A DNA stretch of 64,000 nt, taken from positions 1 through 64,000 of the forward strand of contig JAHBWA010000005.1 in NCBI GenBank assembly GCA_019637195.1, written 5' to 3'. The translations under genes were made by a program, and so were the position numbers. This stretch comes from Labilithrix sp. Lineage in GTDB: Bacteria > Myxococcota_A > Polyangia > Polyangiales > Polyangiaceae. This document shows positions 7,967 through 17,327 of this stretch, piece after piece (the stretch's first letter is position 1; the number at the start of each line of letters is the position of its first letter). Below the pieces are notes generated by a model. It was not told the origin of the DNA. It did no database searches and worked only from the letters and a program-made list of their open reading frames with translations.

Positions 7967-10756
7967 TCACTTGGCGAAGACGAAGTCGTCGACGAGCACC
8001 TCTCCCGGATCGGCCTCGACGCGGTAGGTGCCGGCCTCGACCTCGGCGCGGAGGGCCGCGAGCGGGAACGGCCGCGCGATCCGGCGGCGCTCCACCCACG
8101 AGGCGCCGTCGGGGCTCGTCTCCCAGACGATCTGATCCGCCGCGACGTCGTGGTGGAGCCGGAGGTGCGCGTGGGCCGCGGGATCGAAGGTGAGCGACTC
8201 GGTCGTCGTGGCTCCCGCCAGCTCAGACTGGAAGAAGATCTTCCCGGCGGACACGGCGAACCGCGCCCACCCGGGCGCCTGCGAGACGATCGCGAACGAG
8301 ACGCTCGCCTCGGTCGACGCGTGGGGCGCCTGATGGATCGCGATGCTGGCGACGCCCCCGGTCCAGTCGAGCTCGCGCGTGGTCGCGAAGCCCATGTGGT
8401 GGCCCCCGGAGACGCCCGCGCGCGGGCGCAGGTGCAGGCGGCCGCCGCCATGGAAGACCTCGAGCTCGGGATCGTAGCCGCCCTCGTGGAGCGACGCGGG
8501 CGTGAAGACCTCGGGATCCCGCTGGCGCTCGAACGACTCACGCACGCCGGTCACCTCGACGCGCAGATCGTCGAACACGGCCCTCCCCGGGGCCGACTCG
8601 GCCTGGAACGTCCCCGCCTCGAGCTCGACGTACGCTGCGTGCAGATCGACCGTCCGCGGCGTAGTCCGCCGCGTGGTCCAGGTGACGCCGTCCGCGCTGG
8701 TCTCGAAGAGGATCGCGTCGCTGACGCACGCGTGCCGGATCCGGAGGTGCCGGTGCTGGACGGCGTCGTACGGGAGGCTTCCGCTCGTGACCGCGCCGTC
8801 GTTCGCGCCGAGCACGAGGACGCCGCTCTCCACGGTCATGCGGTACCATCGGCTCGGATCGACCGCGACCGCGAAGGTCGTGGCCGCGGTCGAGGTCGCG
8901 CTCGTGGCCTCGACGAGCTCGACCCGCGAGGCGCTGCACGTCATCGGGAAGGTGCGCGCCGAGACGACGCCGCCGTGCCGGAGCCCCGCGACGCCGGCGC
9001 GCGGCGTGACGGTGAGGCGTCCGCCGGCGGCGGCGACCGTCACCGCGGGGTCGAACGCGCCGTAGCCCTCGTTGATCGTCCGCCGCGCCCAGCGCGACGG
9101 ATCGAGCGCGGCGCTGAACGCCTCCTCCAGGAGGAGCGGCGACCGGATCCGCGTCGGGCGCGGCGCGGCGAAGCGCTCGAGGACGTTCCGCGCGATGCGC
9201 TCGGCCGCCGGGCTCGCCACGCTGGGCTGCGTGACCCCCTTCGGGCGGAACGCGTCGAGCCCCCAAGCGATCTGGATCGAGCCCGCGGCGAACGTCTCCG
9301 CCCCGCTCGGCAGCGCGCGCACCGTCGCGTCGGAGGTCCCGCTGGTCGCGTGGGGCGTGGTCCACGGCGAGCGCATGATCCGGCGCACGCCCGGCAGCGG
9401 CGGCTCCTCCGCGCCGTCGACCTCGTAGCCGAGGAGCCCGGGGAGCGCCGCGCCGCGGGCGAGCCCGGTCCCGGCGAAGACCCAGCTCGACGGCTCGTCG
9501 ACGACGAGCGACGCGTCGATCGCGTAGTCCTGGAAGCGCACCCCGGCGAGCCCCTCCTCGCCGCGCGCGAGCAGCGGATCGCGGAAGCGCACCGTCGTCC
9601 GGTGCGCGTCGGCGCCCGCGCTCGTCGGATCGCTCGCGGCGTCCTTCGTGCAGGACATCGTCGCGTCGGCGACGCCGCTCTTCGACGGCTGGAAGCGGAC
9701 CTGCCAGTAGGCGACGTTGCCGGAGAAGAACGCGAGGCTCGTCGTGCCGTGATCGCGCGCGGCCTCGACGTGGTCGCGCATCCGCGTCGACCAGTACTCG
9801 TCGTGGCCCATCGAGACGAAGACGCGGTGCTTCTCGACGAGGAGCGGGTCACGGTGGACGTCGAGGTTGGTGACGTAGCTGACGTCGAACCCTTCCCGCT
9901 CGAGGAAGCGCACCATCGGGTACTCCCAGCCCATCGGACCGGTCTGCGCGGCGCCCTGGAGGTTCGTGATGAGCTCGCCCGCGCCCACGCCGGCGGCCGA
10001 CTCGGGGTTGAGGCCGAGCGCGTACGGCCGGAGGAAGGAGACCCGCGACGCGCGCGCCTCGCCGACGCTGTTGAAGTCGTAGAGCGATTTCCCTCCCCAG
10101 TTGTTGTAGGCCTGGAACGTGGTGACGCTCGACTGGACGAGGTACGTGGCCGCGCGAGCGTCGTCGCGCACGACGAAGGGGACGTAGCTCTGTTTGCCCG
10201 TGTCCTTCGTGGTGAGCTTCACGACGTACATCCCGGTCACCCAGGTCGTCGGGATCGTGAGCTCGTAGGGGTTCGCCCAGCTGCACTCGACGAGCCCGTC
10301 GGCGTCGGGGGCCGGCGTGACCTGCAGCTGGCCGTCGCGCTCCACCGCGGCCGCGAGGAGGCGCCCGCCCTTGCCGCCATACCAGCCGAGGCGGTAGACC
10401 TCGAGCGCGTAGCGCGGCGAGGCCGTGCTGACGAAGACGCGGAGCGTCTCGCCGGCGACCACGCTCGTGCGCGAGGCGTAGCCTTCGATCTCACGCTTGG
10501 TCGCCGGGCTGCCGAGCATCCACTCGCCCGTGCCGGGCAGTCGGTTCTCGCCGGAGACCGGGTTCGGCGCGCGGCCGGCCTCCGGGCCCGCGTCGACGCC
10601 GCCCGGCCCCGCGTCTCCGTCGGCCGTGCCCGCGTCGTCGTCTTGCGGCGGGCTCGCGCCTCCGCCACCCGCGTCGCGACCGCATGATGCAGCGGACAAG
10701 CAGGTCAAGAACCATGCGACGATCGCCGGCCTCCGCCACGCGGCAATGGAGTGCAT
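7967..10756 (-). CDS. Lipoprotein with N,N-dimethylformamidase beta-like domain and two LamG-like domains
   Basis: With the ATG at 10756 the protein has 929 residues. It has a lipoprotein signal (LSAASC, C25) and an Asp/Gly/Pro-rich linker to about residue 60. From about 70 to 500 it matches the pattern of the N,N-dimethylformamidase beta-subunit-like C-terminal domain: VYRLGWYGGKGGR, FQAYNNWGG, VSMGHDEYWSTRMRD, FFSGNVAYWQV, and IQIAWGLD near the end. Two repeated lectin/laminin-G-like segments follow (about 520-700 and 720-929), each with a VFDDL/VDDFVF ending. The domain occurs in many secreted proteins whose substrate is unknown, so deformylase activity should not be assumed. The start codon overlaps the start region of the divergent TPR-barrel gene. 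Confidence 0.85.
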   Translation of the reverse strand: MHSIAAWRRPAIVAWFLTCLSAASCGRDAGGGGASPPQDDDAGTADGDAGPGGVDAGPEAGRAPNPVSGENRLPGTGEWMLGSPATKREIEGYASRTSVVAGETLRVFVSTASPRYALEVYRLGWYGGKGGRLLAAAVERDGQLQVTPAPDADGLVECSWANPYELTIPTTWVTGMYVVKLTTKDTGKQSYVPFVVRDDARAATYLVQSSVTTFQAYNNWGGKSLYDFNSVGEARASRVSFLRPYALGLNPESAAGVGAGELITNLQGAAQTGPMGWEYPMVRFLEREGFDVSYVTNLDVHRDPLLVEKHRVFVSMGHDEYWSTRMRDHVEAARDHGTTSLAFFSGNVAYWQVRFQPSKSGVADATMSCTKDAASDPTSAGADAHRTTVRFRDPLLARGEEGLAGVRFQDYAIDASLVVDEPSSWVFAGTGLARGAALPGLLGYEVDGAEEPPLPGVRRIMRSPWTTPHATSGTSDATVRALPSGAETFAAGSIQIAWGLDAFRPKGVTQPSVASPAAERIARNVLERFAAPRPTRIRSPLLLEEAFSAALDPSRWARRTINEGYGAFDPAVTVAAAGGRLTVTPRAGVAGLRHGGVVSARTFPMTCSASRVELVEATSATSTAATTFAVAVDPSRWYRMTVESGVLVLGANDGAVTSGSLPYDAVQHRHLRIRHACVSDAILFETSADGVTWTTRRTTPRTVDLHAAYVELEAGTFQAESAPGRAVFDDLRVEVTGVRESFERQRDPEVFTPASLHEGGYDPELEVFHGGGRLHLRPRAGVSGGHHMGFATTRELDWTGGVASIAIHQAPHASTEASVSFAIVSQAPGWARFAVSAGKIFFQSELAGATTTESLTFDPAAHAHLRLHHDVAADQIVWETSPDGASWVERRRIARPFPLAALRAEVEAGTYRVEADPGEVLVDDFVFAK

Positions 10757-12125
10757 GAGGGCCAAGGTATCCGGGCGTCGTCGACGAAGCGAGGGGTGGC
10801 GGAGGCGGTCCGCCGGGCTCGCCGCCGGCTCGCTCCTCGTCGCGCTCACGAGCCAGGCGGCCGGCCAGACGGGGCTCTGCGCGGCGGTGGCTCCCGCCGA
10901 CACCGACGCCAGCGTGGACGCGATGCTCACGGCCGCCGACGCGCTCACCTCGCCGCTCGACCGGCCGCGCGCGCGCGGCCTCTACCTGGCCGTGCTGGCG
11001 CGCGATCCGGACGACGAGGAGGCCGCCGTCGGCCTCGCGCGCGCCGACGCCCAGGACGGGTGCCTCGCGCTGGCGGAGCGGGGCTATCGCGACGTGCTCG
11101 CGCGCTCCCCCGGCAACGTCGACGCCCGCGCCGGGCTCGCCGACGTGCTCGTCTGGGATGGGCGCTGGGGCGCGGCCGAGGTCGTGCTCGACGAAGGCAT
11201 CACCTACGCGCCGCTCTCGCCCGATCTCCTCTCGCGCCGCGCGCGCGTCGCGAGGCTCCGCGGGGAGCCCGCCGTCGCGCGGCGCTTCCTCGCCGAGGCC
11301 GCGCGCGTCGCGCCGCTCGATCCGGAGGTGCGGGAGGCAGAGGGCCGCGTGTTCCTCGGCCAGGCGCGCCTCGGTCAGCGCGTGCAGCTCTTTCCGCGCG
11401 CCTACGACGATCTCTACACGACCGACATGACGGCGGCGATCCGCTGGCGCCGGCTCCGCTTCGAGCTGGCCGGGCAGGTCGTCTCGCGCCACGGCGCGGC
11501 GCGCCCGAGCCGGAGCGGCGAGGTCCGGTCGACGGTGATCGACGGCCGTCCCAGCTTCGGCGCGTACCACCATTTCGAGAACGGCGGCTGGGCGGGGGGC
11601 TCCGTCGGCGTGAGCGCCCCCGCGCTCGCGTTGCCGCGCTGGTCCTTCGCCCTCTCGGGGTTCACGCCGCTCGGGCGCGTGCTCTCGGCGCACCTCACGA
11701 CGGCGCTCTGGCAGTACCGCGACGACCGCGACGTCGTCTTCGTCACCCCGGCGCTCACGGCCGCCGTCACCGACACGGTCGACGTGACCGCGCGCTACTG
11801 GCTCACCTCGGTGATCGCGCGCGGGGCGGACGGGTCGACCGAGGTGGAGCACGTGCACTCGGCCGGCGCGCGCGTAGGCTGGCGCGCGACGGAGCGGCTC
11901 ACGCTCGGCCTCGACTACACGTACGGTGTCCAGCTCGAGCGGAACCCGACGGCGACGGAGCTCCTCGATCTCCGGAGCCACATCGTGAGCGCGCTCGCGT
12001 TCGTGCTGCTCACGCCGTCCTTGGGCGTCGACGGCGCGCTCTCGGTCGAGCGCCGCTCCAGCGTCGCCGGCGGCCCCGCGGTCCTCGGCCCCGCCGCCGA
12101 GGCGGGCGTCTTCGCGCGCTGGTGA
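10755..12125 (+). CDS. YaiO-like protein: TPR repeats plus outer-membrane beta-barrel
   Basis: From the ATG at 10755 the protein has 456 residues; an ATG at 10746 would add three. A long arginine-rich signal peptide ends near SQAAGQ. Residues about 40-200 are TPR-like helix pairs (GYRDVLARSPGNVDARAGLA). The C-terminal 240 residues are amphipathic strands of a barrel (LTTALWQYRDDR, TERLTLGLDYTYGVQL) ending AEAGVFARW with an aromatic last residue. This TPR-barrel arrangement is the YaiO family plan and parallels PgaA, an exporter of polysaccharide, so with the nearby synthase it may be the outer-membrane partner (inference). It ends one base before the stop of the convergent lipoprotein gene. 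Its start overlaps the divergent lipoprotein gene's start. Confidence 0.85.
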   Translation: MRAKVSGRRRRSEGWRRRSAGLAAGSLLVALTSQAAGQTGLCAAVAPADTDASVDAMLTAADALTSPLDRPRARGLYLAVLARDPDDEEAAVGLARADAQDGCLALAERGYRDVLARSPGNVDARAGLADVLVWDGRWGAAEVVLDEGITYAPLSPDLLSRRARVARLRGEPAVARRFLAEAARVAPLDPEVREAEGRVFLGQARLGQRVQLFPRAYDDLYTTDMTAAIRWRRLRFELAGQVVSRHGAARPSRSGEVRSTVIDGRPSFGAYHHFENGGWAGGSVGVSAPALALPRWSFALSGFTPLGRVLSAHLTTALWQYRDDRDVVFVTPALTAAVTDTVDVTARYWLTSVIARGADGSTEVEHVHSAGARVGWRATERLTLGLDYTYGVQLERNPTATELLDLRSHIVSALAFVLLTPSLGVDGALSVERRSSVAGGPAVLGPAAEAGVFARW

Positions 12126-12126
12126 T

Positions 12127-13407
12127 CTACTCGACGATCTCGAGGTAGTGACCGGTGAAGCTCTTGATCCGGTCGCCCGCGCTGCCGAAGACCGCCGTCG
12201 AGACGAGCCACACGCCCGCGCCGACGGCCCTCTCGCGCCGCCGCGCCGGATCGACGACGGCGTCGAACGTGAAAGGGCCCGGCGCGACGTCACGGGCGAA
12301 GGCGAGCTCGACGCTCGTCGTCGTCCCCGGCTTGGTGAACGCGACGACCGCGGTGACCTTCTCCGTCGTGTCGCCGCGGTTGTCGAGCTTGAAGGTCGCG
12401 CGGAGCGGCTCCGACGCCTTCACGCGCGTCGGGAGCTCGGGCCGCGTCGCGCGGACGTCGACGTTGCCGATCGTCAGCGGCAACCCGGCGAAGGAGCCCA
12501 GCCGATCGCCGGCGGCGTCGAACATCGTCACCGTGACGAGCCAGGCGCCCGGCGAGATCCCCTCGGCCGCGCGCGCCGCCGCCGTCAGGCGAAGCGTGTA
12601 GGTCGACGCGCCGGGGACGACGAGCGCCGCGGGATCGTAGTGCTCGATCCCGGCCGTCCCGCCCGGCCGCGTGAACACGATGAGCGGCGTCACGCGGTTG
12701 GCCGTGTCGCCGGCGTTCCGGATCGAGAGCGGGACGACGAGATCGTCCCCGCGCCCGATCCGTCGCGGGACCGGCGCCGCGACGATCTCGACGTCGTCGC
12801 GCCCCCGCCGGAACGCGTTGCCGGAGAGCGCCCTCCCGACGGCCGCGCCGTCCTCGTCGAAGACGGCGAACGTGATCGCGTAGCGGCCCGGCGTCACGTC
12901 GAGCTCCGTCAGCTCCGCGGCGTCGAGCCTGAGCTCGATCACGCTCCCCCGCGGCGGCACGTACGCCGCGAGCTCGACCGTACGGGTCGCCGTCGACTTG
13001 GGCGGCGTGAAGCTCAGCGGGAGCGTCACCTTCCGCGTGCACGCCGCCGGGTTCTCGACGAACAGGCGCGCCGAGAACGTCGCGTCGCGCTCGATCTTCT
13101 CCGTGTACGTCGGGGCGTGCTCGAACGCGAGCGCGCGCCGCTCCCCCTTCGCGCAGAGCGGCACGCCCGGCGGCGCCGGCTCCCGCGCGAGCAGCGCCGC
13201 GCGTACGCCGTGGGTGATCGCCGCCGCGGGCACCGGCTCGGGCGCCGTCGGCGTCGCGGTCGACTCGGCGAACGCCGCCTCCCCGGCGCCAGCGTCACCG
13301 GCCGCGCGCGGGGGCTCGCTCGGGTAGACGCGCGGCGCGCGGGCACCACATCCGCACGTCACGGCCGCGGCGACGAGAAGGAGCGCGCGGGTTCGCGGGT
13401 CGCGCAT
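12127..13407 (-). CDS. Lipoprotein with three Ig-like/CARDB-type repeats
   Basis: From the ATG at 13407 the protein has 426 residues; an ATG at 13425 is also in frame. The N-terminus is a lipoprotein-type signal (LLLVAAAVTCGCG), followed by a Pro/Ala/Glu linker. Three related beta-sandwich segments follow (about 95-200, 200-310 and 310-426). Each has a pattern like PLSIRNAGDTANRVTPLIVF ... GAWLVTVTMFDAAGDRLGSFAG, which recalls CARDB or other Ig-like adhesion repeats. No catalytic motif is seen. It is probably a periplasmic or surface-anchored binding or spacer protein. It is divergent from the glycoside-hydrolase-like gene and convergent with the TPR-barrel gene. Confidence 0.8.
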   Translation of the reverse strand: MRDPRTRALLLVAAAVTCGCGARAPRVYPSEPPRAAGDAGAGEAAFAESTATPTAPEPVPAAAITHGVRAALLAREPAPPGVPLCAKGERRALAFEHAPTYTEKIERDATFSARLFVENPAACTRKVTLPLSFTPPKSTATRTVELAAYVPPRGSVIELRLDAAELTELDVTPGRYAITFAVFDEDGAAVGRALSGNAFRRGRDDVEIVAAPVPRRIGRGDDLVVPLSIRNAGDTANRVTPLIVFTRPGGTAGIEHYDPAALVVPGASTYTLRLTAAARAAEGISPGAWLVTVTMFDAAGDRLGSFAGLPLTIGNVDVRATRPELPTRVKASEPLRATFKLDNRGDTTEKVTAVVAFTKPGTTTSVELAFARDVAPGPFTFDAVVDPARRRERAVGAGVWLVSTAVFGSAGDRIKSFTGHYLEIVE

Positions 13408-13456
13408 GTCCCGCGAGCGTCGCACGCGTCGTACGGCGATGCCAAGAGCGCTCGGC

Positions 13457-13462
13457 TATACT
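13457..13462 (+). promoter_or_regulatory. Candidate -10 element of the glycoside-hydrolase-like gene
   Basis: TATACT lies 29 bases upstream of the ATG at 13492 in the short divergent intergenic region and is the only AT-rich hexamer there. No convincing -35 sequence is present at the expected spacing, so it may need an activator. Confidence 0.35.
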
Positions 13463-13491
13463 GTCGCGATCCCGCTCGCGCCTCGCCGTCG

Positions 13492-15579
13492 ATGAAGCTC
13501 CCCCACCTCGCCGCGCTCACGCTCTCCGTCCTGGGGACGATGGCGGTCGGCTGCGGGTCACGCGAGGCCGTCGAGGTCCCCCTCTACGCGCTGCCGTTCA
13601 AGGCCGCAGACGGCCGGCTCCACGTCTGGAACGGCGCGAGCTTCGACCCCTTGTTCGTCAAGGGCATGAACCTCGGCGTCGCCCTGCCCGGCACCCAGCC
13701 GGGCGATCTCGCGCCGACCGCGGACGACTACGACAGCTGGTTTTCGATGCTGTCGGAGATGGGGATCAACACCATTCGCGTCTACACGCTGCACTACCCG
13801 CGCTTCTATCAGCGCCTGCACGCGTTCAACGTCGCGCACCGCGACAAGCCGCTCTACGTCTTCCACGGCATCTGGCTCGACGAGGAGAACGAGTCGAAGG
13901 ACCTGCACGACATGCAATCGCACTACGACGACAACATCGTCGAGTCGATCGACTGCGTGCATGGCAAAAACTTCGTCTTCGAGCGCCTCGGGCGCGCGCA
14001 CGGCGAGTACGACGCGGACATCTCGCCGTGGGTGATCGGCTGGATCGTCGGACGCGAGGTCTTCCCCGACGAGGTCGAGACGACCAACGCGCGCCCCGGC
14101 GCGCGCTCGAGCTACCGGGGGGCCTACGTCTCGCTCCCCGAGGGCAGCGAGACGGCGGTGTGGTGGGCCGAGCGGATCGACCAGGTCGCGGCGTACGAGG
14201 GCTCGCGCTACGGCGTCTACCGGCCGATCAGCGTCTCGAGCTGGCCGACGCTCGATCCGATCCACCACCCGACCGAGGGGAGCGGCGCGTCCGAGGACCA
14301 GGAGGAGCTCGACCTCGCCAACCTCGACACGAGCCGCTTTCCGCCGGGCTACTTCGCGAGCTACCACGCGTACCCGTACTACCCGGACTGGATGAACGAG
14401 GACCCGCGCTACGTCGACGAGCGCGACGCCTGGGGTCCGAACAGCTACTTCGCCTACCTGAAGGCGCTCCGCGCGCACTACTTCCCGAAGCCGCTCGTCA
14501 TCGGGGAGGTCGGCGTCCCGTCGAGCTGGGGCAACGCGCACTTCTCGCACAGCGGGATGAGCCACGGCGGGGCGGACGAGGTCCAGCAAGGTATCGACGA
14601 CCTCCGCCTGTTCCACAACGCGTACGACTCCGGCACCGGCGGGGCGATCCTCTTCGCGTGGATCGACGAATGGTGGAAGCGCACCTGGATCGTCGACGAG
14701 CTGGCGCTGCCTCGCGAGCGCTACCGCCTCTGGCACAACGTCACGAGCCCGGAGCAGAACTTCGGGCTCCTCGCCTTCCAGCTCGCTCCGCCCGACTTCG
14801 GCGCGCTGCCCTCCACGAGCGGCGCGGGGCGCGTTCGCCAGGTGCGCGCCGCCGCCGACGCCGAGTTCTTTCACCTCGAGATCGCGCTCGCCTCGCCGTT
14901 CGCCGCCGACGAGTCGCTGACGATCGGCTACGACACGTACGCGGACGATCGTGGCGAGAGCGTCCTGCCGAACGGGAGGCGAACGACGCAGCGATCGGAG
15001 CTCGCGCTCACGATCACGCGCGCGGGAGCCGAGCTGCTCGTCACCGAGGCGTACGATCAGTTCCGCGTCTGGCACGACACGCAGGCCGCGTGGCACGACA
15101 ACCCCAACGGCGCTCTCCCAGCCGGGCGCCCGTACCGCTCCGTCCCGAGCGACGGCGGCAAATGGAACCTCGTCCGCTGGCTGAACAACAGCGAGCACGG
15201 CAGCGACGACGGCGTCTACTCGTTCCCCGAGACCATCCAGGACATCGGCAAGCTCCGCGTCCGCGACGCGTCCGAGCCGGAGACCGGCCAGTCGGCGGTC
15301 GTGCTCGACGGCGCGACCGTGAAGGTCCGCGTTCCATGGACGCTGCTCAACGTGACCGACCCCTCCGCCCTCCGCGTCCTCGACGACGATCCGACGACGC
15401 GGCCCCGCGAGACGGCGATCACCGACGGCTTCCGCGTCGCGGTGTCGCTCGGCGACGATCTCGTCGAGACCGAGCGCCTCCGCTGGGCCGGCTGGGAGAC
15501 GGCGCCGCCCTACGAGGTGCGACGGAAGCTCGGCTTCGCGATCTTCGTGGACGGGCTAAAGCAGATCCCGGACCAGTAG
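13492..15579 (+). CDS. Glycoside-hydrolase-like lipoprotein (TIM-barrel, clan-A type)
   Basis: The protein has 695 residues with a lipobox (MAVGC, C21). Residues about 40-430 read as a (beta/alpha)8 barrel of the cellulase/glucanosyltransferase type: GMNLGVALPG at the first strand, GINTIRVYTLHYP at the second, GWIVGREVF with E189 at the position of the acid/base, and PLVIGEVGVPSSW with E339 at the position of the nucleophile. A later ILFAWIDEWWKRTW segment completes the barrel. The last 250 residues look like a beta-sandwich accessory domain. It should cleave or remodel a beta-glycan at the cell surface. Next to a processive synthase it may edit that polymer (inference). The ATG is the only start that gives the signal peptide. 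Confidence 0.82.
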   Translation: MKLPHLAALTLSVLGTMAVGCGSREAVEVPLYALPFKAADGRLHVWNGASFDPLFVKGMNLGVALPGTQPGDLAPTADDYDSWFSMLSEMGINTIRVYTLHYPRFYQRLHAFNVAHRDKPLYVFHGIWLDEENESKDLHDMQSHYDDNIVESIDCVHGKNFVFERLGRAHGEYDADISPWVIGWIVGREVFPDEVETTNARPGARSSYRGAYVSLPEGSETAVWWAERIDQVAAYEGSRYGVYRPISVSSWPTLDPIHHPTEGSGASEDQEELDLANLDTSRFPPGYFASYHAYPYYPDWMNEDPRYVDERDAWGPNSYFAYLKALRAHYFPKPLVIGEVGVPSSWGNAHFSHSGMSHGGADEVQQGIDDLRLFHNAYDSGTGGAILFAWIDEWWKRTWIVDELALPRERYRLWHNVTSPEQNFGLLAFQLAPPDFGALPSTSGAGRVRQVRAAADAEFFHLEIALASPFAADESLTIGYDTYADDRGESVLPNGRRTTQRSELALTITRAGAELLVTEAYDQFRVWHDTQAAWHDNPNGALPAGRPYRSVPSDGGKWNLVRWLNNSEHGSDDGVYSFPETIQDIGKLRVRDASEPETGQSAVVLDGATVKVRVPWTLLNVTDPSALRVLDDDPTTRPRETAITDGFRVAVSLGDDLVETERLRWAGWETAPPYEVRRKLGFAIFVDGLKQIPDQ

Positions 15580-15726
15580 ACCGCGATTGGAGCGTCGCGC
15601 GCCGACGCCGACCAGGCTGCTCGGGTCCACAATGGGCGCTGACGCAGTTCCTGGGAGCGCTCGCGCGCAGACCGGGCGGCGCGGCACGTCACGCGAGCGA
15701 CCCAACGAGCCGCCAGGCGCAACGCC

Positions 15727-17223
15727 TCACTTCGGCGCCGGCTGGAAGAACGTCGGGAGGTTCGGCGGCATCGGCCAGGGCCACGCGGGCTGCGTCGGCG
15801 GGTTGGGCTGGTTCGGCGGGTTCGGCCCGGGCTGCGGTGGCCAGCCAGGGATCGTCGGCAGGCCCGGGATCTGCGGCCAGCCGGGCAGACCGTTCGGCTC
15901 GCCCTTCGCGCACTGGCCGTTCGAGGGGCGCGAGCCGTCGGCGCAGACCGTCGCGCAGACCTTGGTGACCGCGTCGATCACCTGATCGGCGCGGCAGTCC
16001 TCGTCCGTCCGCGGCAGGCTCGGCGTGTTGCCGCCCGGATCGGCGTCGGTCTTGATCTTGTATGCAAGATGCAAAAATCGCTCGACCATCGCCTGACTCA
16101 CCCAGGCGTAGCCCTGATCGCCCCAGCTCACGCCCCAGCTGTTGTGGAGGAGGAACTGGTAGCGGCCGTTGACCTTGCGGTACCCGGACATCGTCATCGC
16201 GTGCCCGCCGTCGGGGATGACCCAGTCGGGGACGACGAAGCTCTGCATGCGCCGGTTCGTGAAGGCGCTCGAGTCGATGTGGAACGCGGTCCAGAGATCG
16301 GCGCCGCTCGCGAGCACCGCCAGGATCTCCTCGATGTTCGGCGGGCGGACCTGGAGCTCCTCGAAGGCGGTGATCTTGTGGCCGCCGCTCGCGTCGGCCC
16401 GCTGGACCTTCGCCATCAGCGCCGGATCGGACGACGCCGTGTTCGGACGGACATTGTAGACGGGCCCGCACTCGTCGGTGGAGTCCTTCATCATCATGCA
16501 CGCCTCCCGTCCGCTGTACGGGAGGATCTCGTGCGTGGTGACGTTCCGGTTCATGTTGGAGGAGGCGGCGTCCTCCATCGTCGGAATCGCGTAGCGCGAC
16601 CACATGTGGTGCGGCGAGCTCGTGATGTTCTTCGTCGCGCGCCGGAGCGAGTTGTCGAACGTCGAGGAGAGGGCGAACGCGGTGCACGAGCCGACGCTCC
16701 CCTGATCCTTGACCGGTCCCTCGGTGCCGTTGAGCCGATGGTCCACCATGTCCGGGAGGGCCGAGTCGCCGACGACCTGGCTCGGCGCCGCACCCGGCAC
16801 CTGGACGCCGAGCGCCGCGAGCGGGTTCCACTTGAAGACGCCCGAGCGGATCGACAGAAGCTTCGCCGGCGTCATGTGCGTGGTGGAGATCGCGACGCGC
16901 CGGTACGGGACGCAGTCGAGGTGGATGAAGTTCCCGGGCGAGACCTCGATCGGGTGATCGCAGCGCCGCGGCTGCGCGGCGGCCGTCTGCAGGTACTGGA
17001 CGTTCACCCAGTCGCGCACGCTGAGCGCGGGCGGCATCGGCGGGACCTGCGTGGGCGGAGGCTGAGCGGCGCCGTTGTAGTAGACGTGGGCGGGCTGCGA
17101 GTACGCCGCCGGCGGGGGGATCGGCGCCTGCGCTTGCGGCGGTTGCGCCGCGGGGCCGCTCCGAGCGACGCAACCACCGACGACGAGGAGGGCCAGCGAG
17201 CCAAAGCGAAGCGCAGCGTGCAT
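15727..17223 (-). CDS. Papain-family (C1A) cysteine peptidase lipoprotein
   Basis: The protein has 498 residues with a lipobox (LLVVGGC, C18) and a Pro/Gln-rich spacer to about residue 65. The peptidase core has VKDQGSVGSCTAFAL with oxyanion Q174 and nucleophile C180, then GGHAMTMSGY with H341, then LLHNSWGVSWGDQG with N361, all in C1A order, so it should be active. The region 85-160 may be a propeptide. After about 430 comes a Pro/Trp/Asn-rich tail (PNPPNQPNPPTQPAWPWP) of about 50 residues, likely a wall- or surface-spanning spacer. It is downstream of ppk2 on the same strand with a gap of about 100 bases, and convergent with the glycoside-hydrolase-like gene. Confidence 0.92.
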   Translation of the reverse strand: MHAALRFGSLALLVVGGCVARSGPAAQPPQAQAPIPPPAAYSQPAHVYYNGAAQPPPTQVPPMPPALSVRDWVNVQYLQTAAAQPRRCDHPIEVSPGNFIHLDCVPYRRVAISTTHMTPAKLLSIRSGVFKWNPLAALGVQVPGAAPSQVVGDSALPDMVDHRLNGTEGPVKDQGSVGSCTAFALSSTFDNSLRRATKNITSSPHHMWSRYAIPTMEDAASSNMNRNVTTHEILPYSGREACMMMKDSTDECGPVYNVRPNTASSDPALMAKVQRADASGGHKITAFEELQVRPPNIEEILAVLASGADLWTAFHIDSSAFTNRRMQSFVVPDWVIPDGGHAMTMSGYRKVNGRYQFLLHNSWGVSWGDQGYAWVSQAMVERFLHLAYKIKTDADPGGNTPSLPRTDEDCRADQVIDAVTKVCATVCADGSRPSNGQCAKGEPNGLPGWPQIPGLPTIPGWPPQPGPNPPNQPNPPTQPAWPWPMPPNLPTFFQPAPK

Positions 17224-17327
17224 GGCTCAAGCGTCGCGTCTGGCGCCGCCCTGCGCAAGAGGACACCGACGAGCCGGAGTCCGCGAGGTGTCTGCCCTCG
17301 CCGACAGCGCCGCTCCGCGCGACGCGT

